The notes: generated from the sequence alone by a model not told the origin. Counted from the first letter of the stretch, positions 12,237 to 23,220 are shown. The stretch is 64,000 nt of DNA from Limoniibacter endophyticus (GCF_014652835.1 NZ_BMZO01000007.1:62001-126000), one strand, 5' to 3'. Translations and numbers: made by a program.

Positions 12237-12917
12237 ATGAAAATGGACCACGCGGCGAAAAACCTAGCAACCGTAAAGGCAAAGATCGAACGGGCCGCGC
12301 GCGTTGCCGGACGCGCCTCGGACGATGTCGGCCTCATCGCTGTCTCGAAAACCTTCGATACCCACGAGATTGAACCGGTTTTGAACGCAGGCCAGCGCGT
12401 ATTTGGCGAAAATCGCGTGCAGGAAGCGCAAGGCAAATGGCCTATGTTGCGCGAACGGTTCAAGAGCATTGAGCTGCACCTCATCGGACCGTTGCAATCC
12501 AACAAGGTCAAGGAAGCAGTTGCACTCTTCGATGTGATCCAAACGGTTGATCGGGAGAAGATAGCCCGTACATTGGCCGACGAAATCAGAAAACAGGGCA
12601 GGTTGCCCCGTCTCTACGTGCAGGTGAACACGGGTTCGGAACCGCAGAAAGCCGGCATCGAGCCAAGCGAGGCTGTGGCATTCGTACAAAGGTGCCGCGA
12701 CGAGTTCGGCCTTGCCATTGCGGGTCTCATGTGCATTCCGCCCGCGCAAGAAAATTCCGGTCCGCACTTTGCCCTGCTGCGCAAACTGTCACGCGAAGCC
12801 GGTATTACACATCTTTCCATGGGCATGTCGGGGGATTACGAGACCGCGATCAGCTTCGGTGCGACCGAAGTTCGTGTAGGTTCGGCGATCTTCGGCAACC
12901 GCGCTTATCAGCTGTGA
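12237..12917 (+). CDS. YggS-family PLP-binding protein
   Basis: Pyridoxal-phosphate homeostasis protein (COG0325, YggS/PLPBP), which binds PLP and affects amino-acid and keto-acid pools; it has no proven enzymatic reaction. The product is 226 residues, the normal size, from the ATG at 12237; a second ATG follows two codons later. The PLP lysine is K38 in LIAVSKTF, and the motifs FGENRVQEA and [10 protein letters not shown] are intact. The C-terminal MSGDYETAI phosphate-binding block is also present. It is divergent from leuS and convergent with usg. Confidence 0.93.
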   Translation: MKMDHAAKNLATVKAKIERAARVAGRASDDVGLIAVSKTFDTHEIEPVLNAGQRVFGENRVQEAQGKWPMLRERFKSIELHLIGPLQSNKVKEAVALFDVIQTVDREKIARTLADEIRKQGRLPRLYVQVNTGSEPQKAGIEPSEAVAFVQRCRDEFGLAIAGLMCIPPAQENSGPHFALLRKLSREAGITHLSMGMSGDYETAISFGATEVRVGSAIFGNRAYQL

Positions 12918-12936
12918 TTCGCCCCGACTGCGGTGA

Positions 12937-13212
12937 TTAGTGCAGCACGATCTCGCCGTCTACCCTGGCCCATTCGTTCGGACGGATCAGCTTGCGATGA
13001 ACGAACCGGACCGAATGGAGCGGCCCCTCGAGATTCCGTTCCCAGAAATCGAGGAATGCCTTCAGCTCCGGAAACTTCGGGGCAAGATCGTAATGCTGCC
13101 AGATGAAGCTTTGCAAAATCTGGCTGTGATCCGGCATACGGTAGAGCAACTCGGCAGTGGTCAGTCCGTAGCCCTTGAGCATTATTTCGGTTTCGGAATG
13201 CGACATCGTCAT
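12937..13212 (-). CDS. usg: Usg family protein
   Basis: Small (91-residue) conserved alphaproteobacterial protein of the Usg family, often seen near tryptophan biosynthesis genes in other genomes; its biochemical role is unknown. The sequence MLKGYGLTTAELLYRMPDHS and the following block DLAPKFPELKAFLDFWE are the family's hallmark. The ATG at 13212 is preceded by GGAGGAG at a good distance; an adjacent GTG at 13215 and an ATG at 13206 are alternatives. It is divergent from acs. The Usg family has no TM segment or signal peptide, and none is seen here. Confidence 0.85.
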   Translation of the reverse strand: MTMSHSETEIMLKGYGLTTAELLYRMPDHSQILQSFIWQHYDLAPKFPELKAFLDFWERNLEGPLHSVRFVHRKLIRPNEWARVDGEIVLH

Positions 13213-13474
13213 CACGCTCCTCCAAGCTCTAATATACAGAGAATGCGCTTCAAAGTTTAACGACTTCTTTTCGTCGACAAACCGAAAATTCCGTTTTCAC
13301 GCATTATTTCAGACGATTAGCAGCATGTTTTCTCGGCTGCTGCCATTTCCAACCTCGCCCAAACGTCTAATGTTGCCCCTGTCGCTGAGATGTTAATAAT
13401 CCTCGCGATGATGACGACAGCTTGTAGTGTACCTATCTTCGTCGTCAGGCGAGGATAGCATTGGGAGGAATACC
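13213..13474. promoter_or_regulatory. usg-acs divergent region: acs promoter and leader hairpin
   Basis: On the plus strand TTGCCC (13373-13378) and AATAAT (13395-13400) are 16 bases apart and may be the acs -35/-10. Immediately downstream, CCTCGC (13401-13406) pairs with GCGAGG (13449-13454) and TGACGAC (13412-13418) pairs with GTCGTCA (13441-13447). This gives a 13-bp interrupted stem with a 22-base loop. The acs Shine-Dalgarno GGGAGGAA follows. Promoter boxes are tentative; the repeats are plain to see. Confidence 0.5.
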
Positions 13475-15430
13475 ATGTCAGACAGCCACCTCCACCCCGT
13501 GAAACCGGAGTGGACGAAAAACGCTTTGATCGACAACGAGACTTATCTCGACTGGTACAAGCAGAGCATCGACGACCCGGAGGCCTTCTGGGGGCAACAC
13601 GGCAAACGCATCGACTGGTTCAAACCATATTCCAAGGTCAAGAATACGGATTTTTCGAACGGAGTTTCCATCAAATGGTTTGAGGATGGCGTCACCAACG
13701 TCGCCTATAACTGCATCGACCGACATCTGGAAAAGCGCGGTGATCAGGTCGCCCTTATCTGGGAAGCTGACGATCCCAGCAAAGACAAGAAGATTACCTA
13801 TCGCCAATTGCACGACGCGGTGAGCAGACTTGGCAATGTCCTGCGCGAGGCCGGCGTCAAGAAGGGCGACCGCGTCACCATCTACATGCCGATGATTCCG
13901 GAGGCCACCTACGTGATGTTGGCATGTGCCCGCATCGGCGCCATCCACTCCGTCGTGTTTGGCGGATTTTCACCGGATTCACTTGCTGGCCGCATAGCCG
14001 ACTGCGGCTCGGGCGTGGTGATCACTGCCGACGAGGGCCTCCGCGGCGGCAAGCCCATTCCCCTCAAGGCCAATGCTGATCGCGCCATCGAAATTGCCAA
14101 GGGCCAGGGCTTCAACGTGCAGACCCTGCTCGTCGTAAAGCATACTGGTGGCCAGGTCAGGTGGGTTGACGGGCGCGACGTCTGGTACCACGAGGCGACT
14201 GAAAAAGTTTCCGCCGAATGCGAACCTGAGCAGATGAACGCCGAAGATCCACTGTTCATACTCTACACCTCCGGTTCCACAGGCAAACCGAAGGGCGTGC
14301 TGCACACCACCGGCGGCTACCTCGTTTACGCGTCGATGACGCATCAATATGTTTTCGACTATCACGAAGGCGATATCTACTGGTGCACGGCCGATGTCGG
14401 ATGGGTGACAGGCCACAGCTACATAGTCTACGGCCCGCTTGCCAATGGTGCCACGACGCTGATCTTCGAAGGTGTCCCCAACTATCCCTCCCCATCGCGT
14501 TTCTGGGAAGTGATCGATAAGCACAAGGTGAACATCTTCTATACTGCCCCCACCGCCCTTCGTGCCCTGATGGGCGCAGGCAACGAGCATGTAGCGAAGA
14601 CTGATCGCAGTTCCTTGCGCATCTTGGGGTCGGTCGGCGAGCCAATCAATCCGGAAGCCTGGGAATGGTATTTTAAGGTCGTCGGCGAAGAGCGCTGCCC
14701 GATCGTCGACACCTGGTGGCAAACGGAAACCGGCGGCATTCTGATAACCCCCCTGCCCGGCGCAACGGATTTGAAAGCTGGCTCAGCGACGCGCCCGTTT
14801 TTCGGCGTAAAGCCCGAACTGGTGGACGGCGACGGCAAAGTGCTTGAGGGCCCAACCGACGGCAATCTCTGCATCGCCGATTCATGGCCAGGTCAGATGC
14901 GCACTGTTTACGGCGATCATGAACGCTTCGTGCAGACATATTTCTCAACCTATGCCGGCAAGTATTTCACCGGTGATGGCTGCCGCCGTGATGAGGATGG
15001 CTATTACTGGATCACTGGCCGCGTCGATGACGTGCTCAACGTTTCCGGCCACCGTATGGGCACAGCGGAAATCGAATCCGCGTTGGTCGCGCATCCGAAG
15101 GTCTCGGAAGCCGCCGTCGTAGGCTATCCGCACGATCTCAAGGGGCAGGGCATTTATTGCTATGTCACGCTGATGGCAGGGGAAGAGTGGTCGGATACTC
15201 TACATAAAGAACTAGTTGCACATGTACGCAGCGAAATAGGACCGATCGCGGCACCCGATAAGATCCAGTTCGCACCGGGCTTGCCCAAAACGCGTTCGGG
15301 AAAGATCATGCGCCGCATACTGCGCAAGATCGCTGAAGATGATTACTCGGCCCTCGGCGATACCTCGACGCTGGCCGATCCTGCCGTGGTCGATGATCTC
15401 ATCGCCAACCGGCAAAATCGCAAGAGCTAA
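13475..15430 (+). CDS. acs: Acetyl-CoA synthetase (AMP-forming)
   Basis: Activates acetate to acetyl-CoA through acetyl-AMP, allowing acetate use. The 651-residue product starts at the ATG at 13475 behind GGGAGGAA. The adenylate-forming motif [11 protein letters not shown] is at 264-274. The lysine acetylated by Pat-type enzymes in related proteins is K610, in [11 protein letters not shown]. Length and domain order match the Acs family, and Trp and Gly residues around the acetate pocket (DTWWQTETG) favour acetate over longer acids. It is monocistronic, followed by a hairpin and a convergent gene. Confidence 0.96.
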   Translation: MSDSHLHPVKPEWTKNALIDNETYLDWYKQSIDDPEAFWGQHGKRIDWFKPYSKVKNTDFSNGVSIKWFEDGVTNVAYNCIDRHLEKRGDQVALIWEADDPSKDKKITYRQLHDAVSRLGNVLREAGVKKGDRVTIYMPMIPEATYVMLACARIGAIHSVVFGGFSPDSLAGRIADCGSGVVITADEGLRGGKPIPLKANADRAIEIAKGQGFNVQTLLVVKHTGGQVRWVDGRDVWYHEATEKVSAECEPEQMNAEDPLFILYTSGSTGKPKGVLHTTGGYLVYASMTHQYVFDYHEGDIYWCTADVGWVTGHSYIVYGPLANGATTLIFEGVPNYPSPSRFWEVIDKHKVNIFYTAPTALRALMGAGNEHVAKTDRSSLRILGSVGEPINPEAWEWYFKVVGEERCPIVDTWWQTETGGILITPLPGATDLKAGSATRPFFGVKPELVDGDGKVLEGPTDGNLCIADSWPGQMRTVYGDHERFVQTYFSTYAGKYFTGDGCRRDEDGYYWITGRVDDVLNVSGHRMGTAEIESALVAHPKVSEAAVVGYPHDLKGQGIYCYVTLMAGEEWSDTLHKELVAHVRSEIGPIAAPDKIQFAPGLPKTRSGKIMRRILRKIAEDDYSALGDTSTLADPAVVDDLIANRQNRKS

Positions 15431-15449
15431 GAGCTCCGCCCCCTAGCCA

Positions 15450-15474
15450 AACGGCCCGCTTTGTGCGGGTCGTT
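15450..15474 (+). terminator. Probable terminator after acs
   Basis: AACGGCCCGC (15450-15459) and GCGGGTCGTT (15465-15474) form a 10-bp stem with one G-U pair and a 5-base loop, 20 bases after the acs stop and 11 bases before the convergent DUF1674 stop. The downstream T content is poor, so termination efficiency is uncertain. Confidence 0.55.
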
Positions 15475-15484
15475 CTCTGAAAGA

Positions 15485-15703
15485 TCAGAAGTCAGAAGCG
15501 ATGCCCTTGACTTCCCAGTCACCATAACGAGCGGGTTCCTTGCCCTCTTTTCGTCCGCCGAGTTCCCTTGGACGACCTTCTGCCGCGTCGTCATACTGCG
15601 CGCGACGTGCCTGTGCTTCCGCCAATGCACGCTGGGCGGCGTCGGATGGCAGACGCTCGAGCTTCCGGTCCATCTGCTCGTTATTCCTTTTCTCTTCGCT
15701 CAT
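15485..15703 (-). CDS. DUF1674 / SDHAF4-like protein
   Basis: Small (72-residue) protein of the DUF1674 family, the bacterial relative of mitochondrial SDHAF4, which helps flavinylated SdhA assemble into succinate dehydrogenase. The C-terminal block EPARYGDWEVKGIASDF is the family signature. The N-terminus is Glu/Arg/Lys-rich and helical. I prefer MSEEKRNN (15703); an ATG at 15721 adds six residues. It is convergent with acs and divergent from htpX. The assembly role is inferred from the family. Confidence 0.88.
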   Translation of the reverse strand: MSEEKRNNEQMDRKLERLPSDAAQRALAEAQARRAQYDDAAEGRPRELGGRKEGKEPARYGDWEVKGIASDF

Positions 15704-15857
15704 CGCTTGGTCACCATTCATTGAAAGTTCAGCGGGACAATCCCATTATACAACTTGCCGTTCTATAGTGGCAAAGGGGTGGATCTTGTGGACTGAAAAA
15801 TGTGACCTGCTGCAACCACCTGCTTGAGCAAGCCCCGGATTTTTGAGGATTGTTACG

Positions 15858-16847
15858 ATGAATATGATGCGTACTGCAATGCTACTTGCCGTGATGACAG
15901 CGCTCTTCATGGGTATCGGTGCCATGATTGGCGGCACCAGCGGCATGATGATCGCGTTCGTGATCGCTGCTGGGATGAACCTGTTCAGCTACTGGAATTC
16001 GGACAAGATGGTATTGCGCATGCATCATGCCGTCGAGGTCGATCAACGGTCACATCCCGACTACTATAATATGGTCGCGCAACTGGCCAGAAATGCTGGA
16101 TTGCCGATGCCACGCGTCTATCTCATCGACAATCCTCAGCCGAACGCCTTTGCCACCGGCCGCAATCCGCAGAACGCAGCCGTAGCCGCGACCACCGGGC
16201 TGATGCAACAGCTGACCCGGGAGGAGGTTGCCGCCGTTATGGCGCACGAGCTGGCGCATGTGCAGAACCGCGACACGCTGACCATGACGATTACGGCGAC
16301 CTTTGCCGGTGCAATTTCCATGCTCGGCAACTTCGCCATGTTTTTCGGTGGCAACCGCGACAATAATAATCCATTCGGCTTCATCGGCGTTCTTCTCGCC
16401 ATGATCGTCGCGCCATTTGCGGCGATGATCGTCCAAATGGCAATCTCGCGTACACGCGAATATTCCGCCGATCGCCGTGGCGCGGAAATCTGCGGCAATC
16501 CTCTATGGCTGGCGACCGCTCTTCAGAAGATCGCCGGTGCAGCGCCGCGTATCGAAAACCACGACGCCGAACGCAATCCGGCCACTGCGCATATGTTCAT
16601 CATCAATCCGTTGAATGGCCAGCGCGCTGACAACCTCTTCTCAACGCATCCTAACACCGAAAATCGTATCGCGGCCCTGCGCGAAATGGCCGCCTCGATG
16701 AGAACGACCGGCTCGGCGGGCGGAGGCTTTACGTCCAGCCACCAGCCGTCCTATAACGCGCCGAAAGAACCTACACCGCCCCCTCCATCCGGTCCATGGA
16801 GCGCGCGCCCGAAGAATGACGAGCCCCCGAAAGGCCCTTGGTCTTGA
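15858..16847 (+). CDS. htpX: Membrane zinc metalloprotease HtpX
   Basis: Inner-membrane M48 protease involved in quality control of membrane proteins, with its active site facing the cytoplasm. From the ATG at 15858 the product is 329 residues. Two N-terminal membrane segments (about 8-50) are followed by the zinc motif HELAH at 130-134, two more segments (about 145-200) and the downstream glutamate block [12 protein letters not shown]. The C-terminal tail is Pro/Gly-rich. The stop overlaps the proposed rsmB start by about 10 bases, suggesting an htpX-rsmB operon. I looked for a sigma-32 promoter and saw none convincing. Confidence 0.94.
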   Translation: MNMMRTAMLLAVMTALFMGIGAMIGGTSGMMIAFVIAAGMNLFSYWNSDKMVLRMHHAVEVDQRSHPDYYNMVAQLARNAGLPMPRVYLIDNPQPNAFATGRNPQNAAVAATTGLMQQLTREEVAAVMAHELAHVQNRDTLTMTITATFAGAISMLGNFAMFFGGNRDNNNPFGFIGVLLAMIVAPFAAMIVQMAISRTREYSADRRGAEICGNPLWLATALQKIAGAAPRIENHDAERNPATAHMFIINPLNGQRADNLFSTHPNTENRIAALREMAASMRTTGSAGGGFTSSHQPSYNAPKEPTPPPPSGPWSARPKNDEPPKGPWS

Positions 16848-18226
16848 ACACTCCCGCATCTGCACCACGAAAGACCTCCAAGATAAGACAAAAAGCGGAT
16901 ACGCCCGACATTCCCGGCCTCGCCGTTCGCCAGACAGCGGCAAAGCTCTTAGCCGCGATCGTCGAACAAAAGACCTCGCTCGACGGCCTGACCGACGAAC
17001 AACACGGCCAGCCCCATTATCGCGCACTCGACAGTCGTGACCGCGGGCTGGTGCGAGCCATTCTCCTCACCGCGTTGCGTTATCGCCGCACCATTGAAGC
17101 GCTGATCGAACGACGGCTGGAGCGCCCGTTACCGGGCAATGCCACAACGCTCTCCCACATTTTGCATGTAGGTGCCGCACAAATTCTTTTTCTCGATCTG
17201 CCCGATCACGCCGCGGTCGACCTTGCGGTTGAGCATGCGAAACACGATCCCCGCACACGCCGCTTCGCCAATCTCGTCAACGCAATCCTGCGCACGTTGA
17301 TTCGGATAAAGGAACGCGCTCTGCCGGCAGCACTTGCTCAAACCGTGGATGCACCGGACTGGTTCGTTGAGCGAATGCGCCAAACCTATGGAGAGGAAAA
17401 GACCAAAGCTATTCTCGCCGCCCATCGCGTCGAGGCCCCTCTCGATTTTACGGTAAAAGAAAATGCCGCCGAATGGGCGAAGACGCTCGGCGGTATCACG
17501 ACACCAACCGGCAGCGTCCGCGTATCAAAGCCGGAAGGTGCAATTTCGACGCTGCCCGGCTACGAGGAAGGCGCGTGGTGGATTCAGGATGCTGCCGCAG
17601 CCCTGCCCGTGCGACTTTTCAAGAACATTTCCGGCAAGTCCGTCGCCGATCTTTGCGCCGCACCTGGCGGCAAAACCGCGCAACTGGCGGTAAGGGGGGC
17701 AGAGGTTACCGCAGTGGAGCAATCGGCCAACCGCCTGCGTCGCCTCCAGGAAAACTTTGCGCGGCTGAGACTCGATGCGAGCTTCGTGCATTCGAACCTC
17801 CTCGATTTGCCGGATGAGGCCGGGTTCGACGCGGTATTGCTCGACGCACCCTGTTCTTCTACGGGAACGGTGCGGCGTCATCCGGACGTCCTTTGGGCAA
17901 AGGACGTTTCCGATATCGAGAAGCTTGCAGACCTGCAATACAAGCTCCTGCAAAAGGCAGTGTCGCTCGTTCCGGTCGGAGGAACCATTGTTTTCTCCAA
18001 TTGCTCGCTCGATCGTCTGGAGGGTGAGGCGTTGATCGATCGCTTCATCGCTACAGAAAAAAATGTCAAAATCGATGCGATAGAACCGGATGAAATTGAG
18101 GGGATTGCACCGCTTCTGACCGAACGTGGAGAGTTGCGCAGCACGCCCGCCGACTTCGATCTTGGTTTCCCGCAGCTTTCCGGCCTGGACGGTTTTTACG
18201 CAGTCCGCCTGAACCGGACCCGTTAA
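16838..18226 (+). CDS. rsmB: 16S rRNA m5C967 methyltransferase RsmB
   Basis: SAM-dependent cytosine-5 methyltransferase of 16S rRNA. An N-terminal NusB-like RNA-binding domain (about 28-160) is followed by the Rossmann domain with motif [11 protein letters not shown] (271-280). The two catalytic cysteines are C339 (LDAPCSST) and C389 (FSNCSL). No ATG lies in the N-terminal region, so the start must be a TTG at 16838 or 16844, inside the htpX 3' end; this is unusual but consistent with coupling. The order rsmB, heparinase-like gene, purH is familiar in Rhizobiales. Confidence 0.93.
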   Translation: MVLNTPASAPRKTSKIRQKADTPDIPGLAVRQTAAKLLAAIVEQKTSLDGLTDEQHGQPHYRALDSRDRGLVRAILLTALRYRRTIEALIERRLERPLPGNATTLSHILHVGAAQILFLDLPDHAAVDLAVEHAKHDPRTRRFANLVNAILRTLIRIKERALPAALAQTVDAPDWFVERMRQTYGEEKTKAILAAHRVEAPLDFTVKENAAEWAKTLGGITTPTGSVRVSKPEGAISTLPGYEEGAWWIQDAAAALPVRLFKNISGKSVADLCAAPGGKTAQLAVRGAEVTAVEQSANRLRRLQENFARLRLDASFVHSNLLDLPDEAGFDAVLLDAPCSSTGTVRRHPDVLWAKDVSDIEKLADLQYKLLQKAVSLVPVGGTIVFSNCSLDRLEGEALIDRFIATEKNVKIDAIEPDEIEGIAPLLTERGELRSTPADFDLGFPQLSGLDGFYAVRLNRTR

Positions 18227-18312
18227 CCTTCCGTTACGATATCCTAATTCGTAAACCATTTGCTAACCATGTTGACAGCATAGTCGCCTCAGAATCACAT
18301 AAGGATCAGAGA

Positions 18313-20025
18313 GTGACGAGTGCGGTGGCAAACGACCCGCGTTTTTGGGGCTTGATCATACGCGAAGCTTGGCGCCGTACACGTCGTCGGCTGCGCCAGG
18401 GCCCGCTGCACCATTGGCGCTATGCGGGTCGCGCGCCCGAGCGCGTTCTCGTAGCTCCGCCGGACCTGCGCCTTGCCGATCCCCAAATTGCGCTCGACAT
18501 CTACCACGGCCGTTTTCCACTCGCAGGCCATGTGGTCGAGACGAGCGGCAACTCGCCATTTCAACTAGCCGTTACTCATCGCAATTGGAACGAGGCGCTG
18601 CATTCCTTTCGCTGGCTCCGCCACATGCGCAGTGCAGGCACCGAGCTTGCGGCTGCCAATGCGCGCGCGCTCGTTTCGGACTGGATGATCCTCCATGGAC
18701 GCCGCGTCCATGGCCTTGCTTGGGAACCGCAGATCGTCGCCTCCCGTGTGATCTCGTGGCTCCAGCATTCCTCGGTTGTACTGAAGGATGCCGATTACGA
18801 ATTTTATCGCAGCTTTCTGAAGAGCCTCGCGGCACAAATCCGCTACCTGCGCTCGGTCGCCCGGGAAATGCCTGATGGTGAAGGCCGGTTGCGTGCCCGC
18901 ATCGCCATGGCTTTCGCCGCTCTTGCCCTGCCGAACAATCCCGCGGCACTGCGGACCGCTTCGCGCAATCTGGGAGAGGAACTCGACCGGCAAATTCTGC
19001 CCGATGGAGGACATGTCTCCCGCAATCCGGCAGCGTTGGTTGAAATACTGACCGATCTTCTGCCGCTGAAACAGACCTATGCGCATCAATCCGAACAACC
19101 GCCGGCGTCGCTGATCAACGCAATCGACCGCATGCTGCCCGCCTTGCGCTTCTTCCGCCACGGCGATGGCTCACTGGCTCGTTTCAACGGCATGAGCGCA
19201 ACAGTCCACGATCGCATCGCTGCAATCCTGCATCATGATGATTCCAGCGGCTCCTTCATGCTGCACATGCCGCATGCCGGCTATGAGCGTCTGGCGCAGG
19301 GACAGACCGTGGTGATCGCCGATACCGGTGTTACGCCGTCAATCGATCTTTCGAAAGACGCTCATGCCGGATGTCTCTCTTTCGAGCTGTCGAGCGGCAT
19401 AAACCAGTTTGTCGTCAACTGCGGAATCGATGAATTCGGCTCGAACGACTTCCGTAATCTGGCGCGCATGACGGCAGCGCACTCGACAGCCACGGTGCAC
19501 GACACCTCCTCTGCCCGCTTCACCTTCGGGCTGACGGACCGCATCCGCGCCTTTCTCGGGACGCCTGTTCTGGCCGGACCACGAAAAGTGGACTGTACGC
19601 GTATCGATGACGCTGAAACTCAAAGCTTCGTCGCAAATCACGACGGCTATCTTGCTCCCTTTGGCATGATTCATGAACGCGCCATGACACTGTCGGCGAA
19701 CGGGACGCAATTGGAGGGCATTGATCGTTTTTATGCTCCGGGCGGTTTTGGTATCGAACCCAGCGCGCATGACGATCTTGTCATCCGCTTTCACCTTCAC
19801 CCCGCGGTCAAGCTCTACCGTGATAGCGATGGATTGCTCGTGCTGATCGCCGATGAACATGAAGGCTGGACTTTCATAAGCGATGGCGTGCGTCCCCATA
19901 TCGAAGAGTCCGTATTCTTCGCAAGCCCTGCCGGTCCGCAAGCTTGCAAGCAGATCGTGCTGTCCGTACGTGCTTCGGAACAGCAGGAAGTGCATTGGCG
20001 CTTTCTGAAACGCCGTTTACGCTAA
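18313..20025 (+). CDS. Heparinase II/III-like family protein
   Basis: A 570-residue protein of the heparinase II/III superfamily, whose characterised members are polysaccharide lyases; the substrate here is unknown. The N-terminal half is an alpha-helical toroid-like domain (about 60-290). The C-terminal half has the beta-rich heparinase domain (about 310-560) with [21 protein letters not shown] and histidine-rich [13 protein letters not shown] segments. The start is GTG 18313 behind AAGGA. There is no signal peptide, so a cytoplasmic or envelope-associated role is open. It lies between rsmB and purH, a conserved order, although these functions are unrelated. Confidence 0.85.
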   Translation: MTSAVANDPRFWGLIIREAWRRTRRRLRQGPLHHWRYAGRAPERVLVAPPDLRLADPQIALDIYHGRFPLAGHVVETSGNSPFQLAVTHRNWNEALHSFRWLRHMRSAGTELAAANARALVSDWMILHGRRVHGLAWEPQIVASRVISWLQHSSVVLKDADYEFYRSFLKSLAAQIRYLRSVAREMPDGEGRLRARIAMAFAALALPNNPAALRTASRNLGEELDRQILPDGGHVSRNPAALVEILTDLLPLKQTYAHQSEQPPASLINAIDRMLPALRFFRHGDGSLARFNGMSATVHDRIAAILHHDDSSGSFMLHMPHAGYERLAQGQTVVIADTGVTPSIDLSKDAHAGCLSFELSSGINQFVVNCGIDEFGSNDFRNLARMTAAHSTATVHDTSSARFTFGLTDRIRAFLGTPVLAGPRKVDCTRIDDAETQSFVANHDGYLAPFGMIHERAMTLSANGTQLEGIDRFYAPGGFGIEPSAHDDLVIRFHLHPAVKLYRDSDGLLVLIADEHEGWTFISDGVRPHIEESVFFASPAGPQACKQIVLSVRASEQQEVHWRFLKRRLR

Positions 20026-20135
20026 TTTGTTGCTTTCTGTTTGCTTCACCGACCTCCTGTGCTAGGCGATCGGCAACGCAAAATAGCGTTGCGGCTGGCG
20101 AGCAAAACCGCGACGCGAATAGTCCGGAGTCTGCC
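20026..20135 (+). promoter_or_regulatory. purH upstream region with hairpin
   Basis: The 110 bases before purH contain a perfect hairpin, GCAACGC (20073-20079) and GCGTTGC (20086-20092) with a 6-base loop. No T-run follows. I compared the region with the ZTP riboswitch that precedes purH in some bacteria. Short pieces such as GGCTGGCGA are reminiscent, but the conserved 3' block is missing, so I do not call a riboswitch. Confidence 0.35.
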
Positions 20136-21752
20136 ATGGCCGTCGTGTCAAAAAACATTCCTGCCCCCGACCTCGTCCCCGTCAAGCGGGCCCTTCTTTC
20201 CGTCTCCGACAAGACGGCTCTCGTCGAATTCGCCAAAAAGCTGGCAGGAAAAGGCGTCGAGCTGATTTCGACCGGCGGCACCTCCAAGGCACTGGCAGAA
20301 GCTGGTCTGCCGGTGAGGGATGTTTCCGAGGTCACCGGCTTTCCCGAAATTATGGACGGCCGCGTCAAGACCCTCCATCCAGCGGTTCACGGTGGTCTGC
20401 TTGCTATTCGTGACGATGCCGAGCATGCCGAAGCGATGAAAACGCACAATATTGCGCCCTTCGACCTGGTCGTCGTTAACCTTTATCCATTCGAGGACGT
20501 GGTACAAAAGGGCGGCGATTACGCAGCCGTCGTTGAAAATATCGATATCGGCGGTCCTGCCATGGTGCGCGCCTCGGCAAAGAATCACGCCTATGTCACC
20601 ATCGTCACCGACCCGAGCGATTACGACGCGGTGATCGACGCGCTGGAGGCAAACGAGGGCGCGATGCCTTACGCGCTGCGCAAACAGTTCGCTGCCAAGG
20701 CCTTCTCACGCACGGCAACCTATGATGCGGCGATCGCGAACTGGTTTGCTTCCACGCTTGAAATTGAAAGCCCACAGTGGCGTGCCTTCGGCGGCAAGCT
20801 CGACAGCGTCATGCGCTACGGTGAAAACCCGCACCAGCAGGCAGGCTTCTATAAGACGGCAGAGCAACGCAGCGGCGTCTCCACCGCTCGCCAGCTCCAA
20901 GGCAAGCAGCTTTCCTATAATAATATCAATGACACGGACGCGGCGTTCGAACTGGTTTCGGAATTCGATCCCAAGCGGACTTCCGCAGTGGCAATCATAA
21001 AGCATGCCAATCCTTGCGGCGTCGCGGAAGGTTCCTCAATCGTAGAAGCCTATAAAAGCGCACTCGCTTGCGATCCGGTTTCGGCCTTTGGGGGCATTGT
21101 AGCGCTCAACCAGACCCTCAATGCTGAAGCTGCCGAAGAGATCGTGAAGATCTTCACGGAGGTAATCATCGCGCCGGATGCGACGGAAGAAGCACAGGCC
21201 ATCGTCGCCGCGAAAAAGAACCTGCGCCTGCTCGTAACCGGTGGCTTGGCCGATCCCCGTACGCCGGGCCTCGCCATCAAGACAGTTGCCGGCGGCTTGC
21301 TCGTCCAGTCTCGTGACAATCTCGTGGTGGACGATCTCGATCTCAAGGTCGTGACCAAACGCACACCTACCGAGCAGGAACTTGCAGACCTGAAATTCGC
21401 CTTCCGTGTTGCCAAGCACGTCAAGTCCAACGCCATTGTCTACGCCAAGGACGGCGCGACGGTAGGCGTCGGGGCTGGGCAGATGAGCCGTGTCGACTCC
21501 GCCCGGATCGCAGCACGCAAGGCAATTGATGCGGCGGAAGCTGCCGGATTGGTGGAGCCGCTCACCAAGGGCTGTGTGGTCGCATCCGACGCCTTCTTCC
21601 CGTTCGCCGATGGCCTGCTTTCAGCGATTGAAGCCGGTGCAACCGCCGTCATCCAGCCGGGTGGCTCAATGCGTGATGATGAAGTCATCGCTGCTGCCGA
21701 CGAACATGGCATTGCAATGGTCATGACCGGCGCACGCCACTTCCGCCACTAA
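20136..21752 (+). CDS. purH: Bifunctional AICAR formyltransferase / IMP cyclohydrolase
   Basis: Catalyses the last two steps of de novo IMP synthesis. The 538-residue product starts at the ATG at 20136 ([12 protein letters not shown]). The N-terminal MGS-like cyclohydrolase domain (about 15-150) includes [10 protein letters not shown] and [13 protein letters not shown]. The C-terminal formyltransferase domain has the catalytic KHANPCG (Lys-His) and ends in ARHFRH. Size is normal. It is the last gene of the rsmB-heparinase-purH run and is followed by a strong bidirectional terminator. Confidence 0.98.
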   Translation: MAVVSKNIPAPDLVPVKRALLSVSDKTALVEFAKKLAGKGVELISTGGTSKALAEAGLPVRDVSEVTGFPEIMDGRVKTLHPAVHGGLLAIRDDAEHAEAMKTHNIAPFDLVVVNLYPFEDVVQKGGDYAAVVENIDIGGPAMVRASAKNHAYVTIVTDPSDYDAVIDALEANEGAMPYALRKQFAAKAFSRTATYDAAIANWFASTLEIESPQWRAFGGKLDSVMRYGENPHQQAGFYKTAEQRSGVSTARQLQGKQLSYNNINDTDAAFELVSEFDPKRTSAVAIIKHANPCGVAEGSSIVEAYKSALACDPVSAFGGIVALNQTLNAEAAEEIVKIFTEVIIAPDATEEAQAIVAAKKNLRLLVTGGLADPRTPGLAIKTVAGGLLVQSRDNLVVDDLDLKVVTKRTPTEQELADLKFAFRVAKHVKSNAIVYAKDGATVGVGAGQMSRVDSARIAARKAIDAAEAAGLVEPLTKGCVVASDAFFPFADGLLSAIEAGATAVIQPGGSMRDDEVIAAADEHGIAMVMTGARHFRH

Positions 21753-21770
21753 GATCGCCTGCTCATCAAG

Positions 21771-21804
21771 AAAATGGCGGTGCAGCTTGCTGTGCCGCCA
21801 TTTT
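21771..21804 (+). terminator. Bidirectional terminator between purH and the MFS gene
   Basis: AAAATGGCGG (21771-21780) and CCGCCATTTT (21795-21804) are perfect 10-bp arms around a 14-base loop, 18 bases after the purH stop. A T-rich tail follows on the plus strand. The 3' arm also overlaps the stop codon of the convergent MFS gene (21803-21805). Confidence 0.9.
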
Positions 21805-23161
21805 ATTTATTCGCTGGATAGGGAACGCGGCAGAGAACAAGAAGTCCGAGTGCCAGAAACACGATAATGACCGACATACCCAAACGCGCCGAGCCGCTGA
21901 GAGAGGTGACGCCGGCAACTAGAAGCGGCACGAGAAAGCTCGTCGCTCGCCCGGACAAGGCATAAATTCCGAAAAAGCGGCCTGCCTCTTCCGGCTCGAC
22001 ACTCCGGGCGAGATAGGAACGGGAGGAGGCCTGAACCGGACCAAAGGTAAGGCCGACGAGAAGTGCGAAACCGATATAGACCTTTTCCGCCGCAGTCCCG
22101 AAAAGCCCGTTCGTGTCGGCAGGTGACAAAGCCCAGAAACCGAACAGGCTGAAGTTAGGACCGGTCGAAATCAGCCCAAGCGTGGCGATTAGAAGCAGCA
22201 CCAGCGACACAATAATAATAAATTTCGAGCCGGAGCGACGATCAATGTAGCCCGCCGCGATGCAGCCCGCGACCGCGAAGATGTTGAGGATGATGCCAAA
22301 CAGGCCAACCTCAGTGATCGTCCAGGAGAAGACGCCCGCGGCGAATGCTCCACCCAGAGCTATCAGCGCGTTCACGCCATCCTGATAAATCATGCGCGAA
22401 ACGAGGAAGCGGAAAATACCGGCCCGCTGACGCACTTCCCGGAAGGTGCCGAGAAGACCGATAACGCCACTTCTGGCAGCTGCCGATATCGGCCCGCGAT
22501 AAGGTTCATCCGGCGTGAAAAGCAACAAGGGCAGGATGAAGATTGCATACCATAGAGCGGCAAGCGGGGCGACTGCCCGCGCGCCCTCGCCTAGCACCGG
22601 ATCGAGATCGAAGAGCGGCGGAATGCCCGCGATCGTCAGCCCAGTTTCAGGTGAAGAGGAGAAAAAGACGAGAGTGAAGATCAGGGCTACCATACCCCCG
22701 AGATAGCCCAGCCCCCAGGCAATGTTCGAAACCTTACCTATGGCGTGCGGCGCAATCAGCCGTGGCATCATGGAATCGTTGAAGACGACGGAAAACTCCG
22801 CAGCAATACTTGCCAGCGAAAAGAGCAGAATAACCGGCAAGAGGGCGGAGCCGGGCGGGGAATTCCAGAGCAGCAATAAACAGGCAATCTTGATGACCGC
22901 GAAACCAGCAATCCAGCGCTTGCGTGCTCCGGTCTGGTCCGCAATTGCGCCAAGAATCGGCGACAAGATAGCGATACAGAAGCCGGCAAGTGCAATGCCG
23001 TAGCCCCACGCGGCTTGGCCAGCTGCCGGGTCGCTTGCCATCTGGGATACGACATAGGGACCGAAGATGAAGGTGGTCACGACGGTGAAGAAAGGTTGGG
23101 CGGCCCAGTCGAAAGCCATCCAGCCGAAAACACCTGCCCGGCTTACTTTCTCCGGCTGCAT
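21803..23161 (-). CDS. UMF1-type MFS transporter
   Basis: Major facilitator protein of the UMF1 type (the bacterial relatives of yeast Atg22), with about 12 membrane segments over 452 residues. Supporting pieces are FGWMAFDWAAQPFFTVV near the N-terminus, FSVVFNDSMMPRL and a loop with AWGLGYLGG. The start MQPEKVSRAG (23161) is placed by GGAGGGG just upstream; the frame reaches a GTG at 23176. The substrate is unknown. It lies downstream of NAD-GDH on the same strand but beyond a strong terminator, so it probably has its own promoter. Confidence 0.85.
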   Translation of the reverse strand: MQPEKVSRAGVFGWMAFDWAAQPFFTVVTTFIFGPYVVSQMASDPAAGQAAWGYGIALAGFCIAILSPILGAIADQTGARKRWIAGFAVIKIACLLLLWNSPPGSALLPVILLFSLASIAAEFSVVFNDSMMPRLIAPHAIGKVSNIAWGLGYLGGMVALIFTLVFFSSSPETGLTIAGIPPLFDLDPVLGEGARAVAPLAALWYAIFILPLLLFTPDEPYRGPISAAARSGVIGLLGTFREVRQRAGIFRFLVSRMIYQDGVNALIALGGAFAAGVFSWTITEVGLFGIILNIFAVAGCIAAGYIDRRSGSKFIIIVSLVLLLIATLGLISTGPNFSLFGFWALSPADTNGLFGTAAEKVYIGFALLVGLTFGPVQASSRSYLARSVEPEEAGRFFGIYALSGRATSFLVPLLVAGVTSLSGSARLGMSVIIVFLALGLLVLCRVPYPANK

Positions 23162-23185
23162 GCCCCCTCCCGTCACGATGAGAAA

Positions 23186-23211
23186 GCCTCCGCGATATAT
23201 ATCGCGGAGGC
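23186..23211 (-). terminator. 26-bp perfect palindrome, NAD-GDH terminator
   Basis: Positions 23186-23211 form a perfect palindrome (GCCTCCGCGATAT and its complement, no spacer), beginning 10 bases after the NAD-GDH stop. On the minus strand it is followed by CTTTCTC, so it most likely terminates NAD-GDH transcription. It lies 25 bases before the MFS start, so it also insulates that gene. Confidence 0.8.
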
Positions 23212-23220
23212 TTGTATCTT

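Noticed and set aside
15722-15857. Heat-shock (sigma-32) promoter before htpX
   Set aside because: CTTG words are present, but no CCCCAT-type -10 at the right spacing.
18223-18260. Second CtrA-like site before the heparinase-like gene (TTAA-N7-TTAC)
   Set aside because: The second half-site has two mismatches, unlike the exact site before ftsK.
20026-20135. ZTP riboswitch before purH
   Set aside because: Only short pieces resemble the consensus; the conserved 3' block and the pairing are missing.
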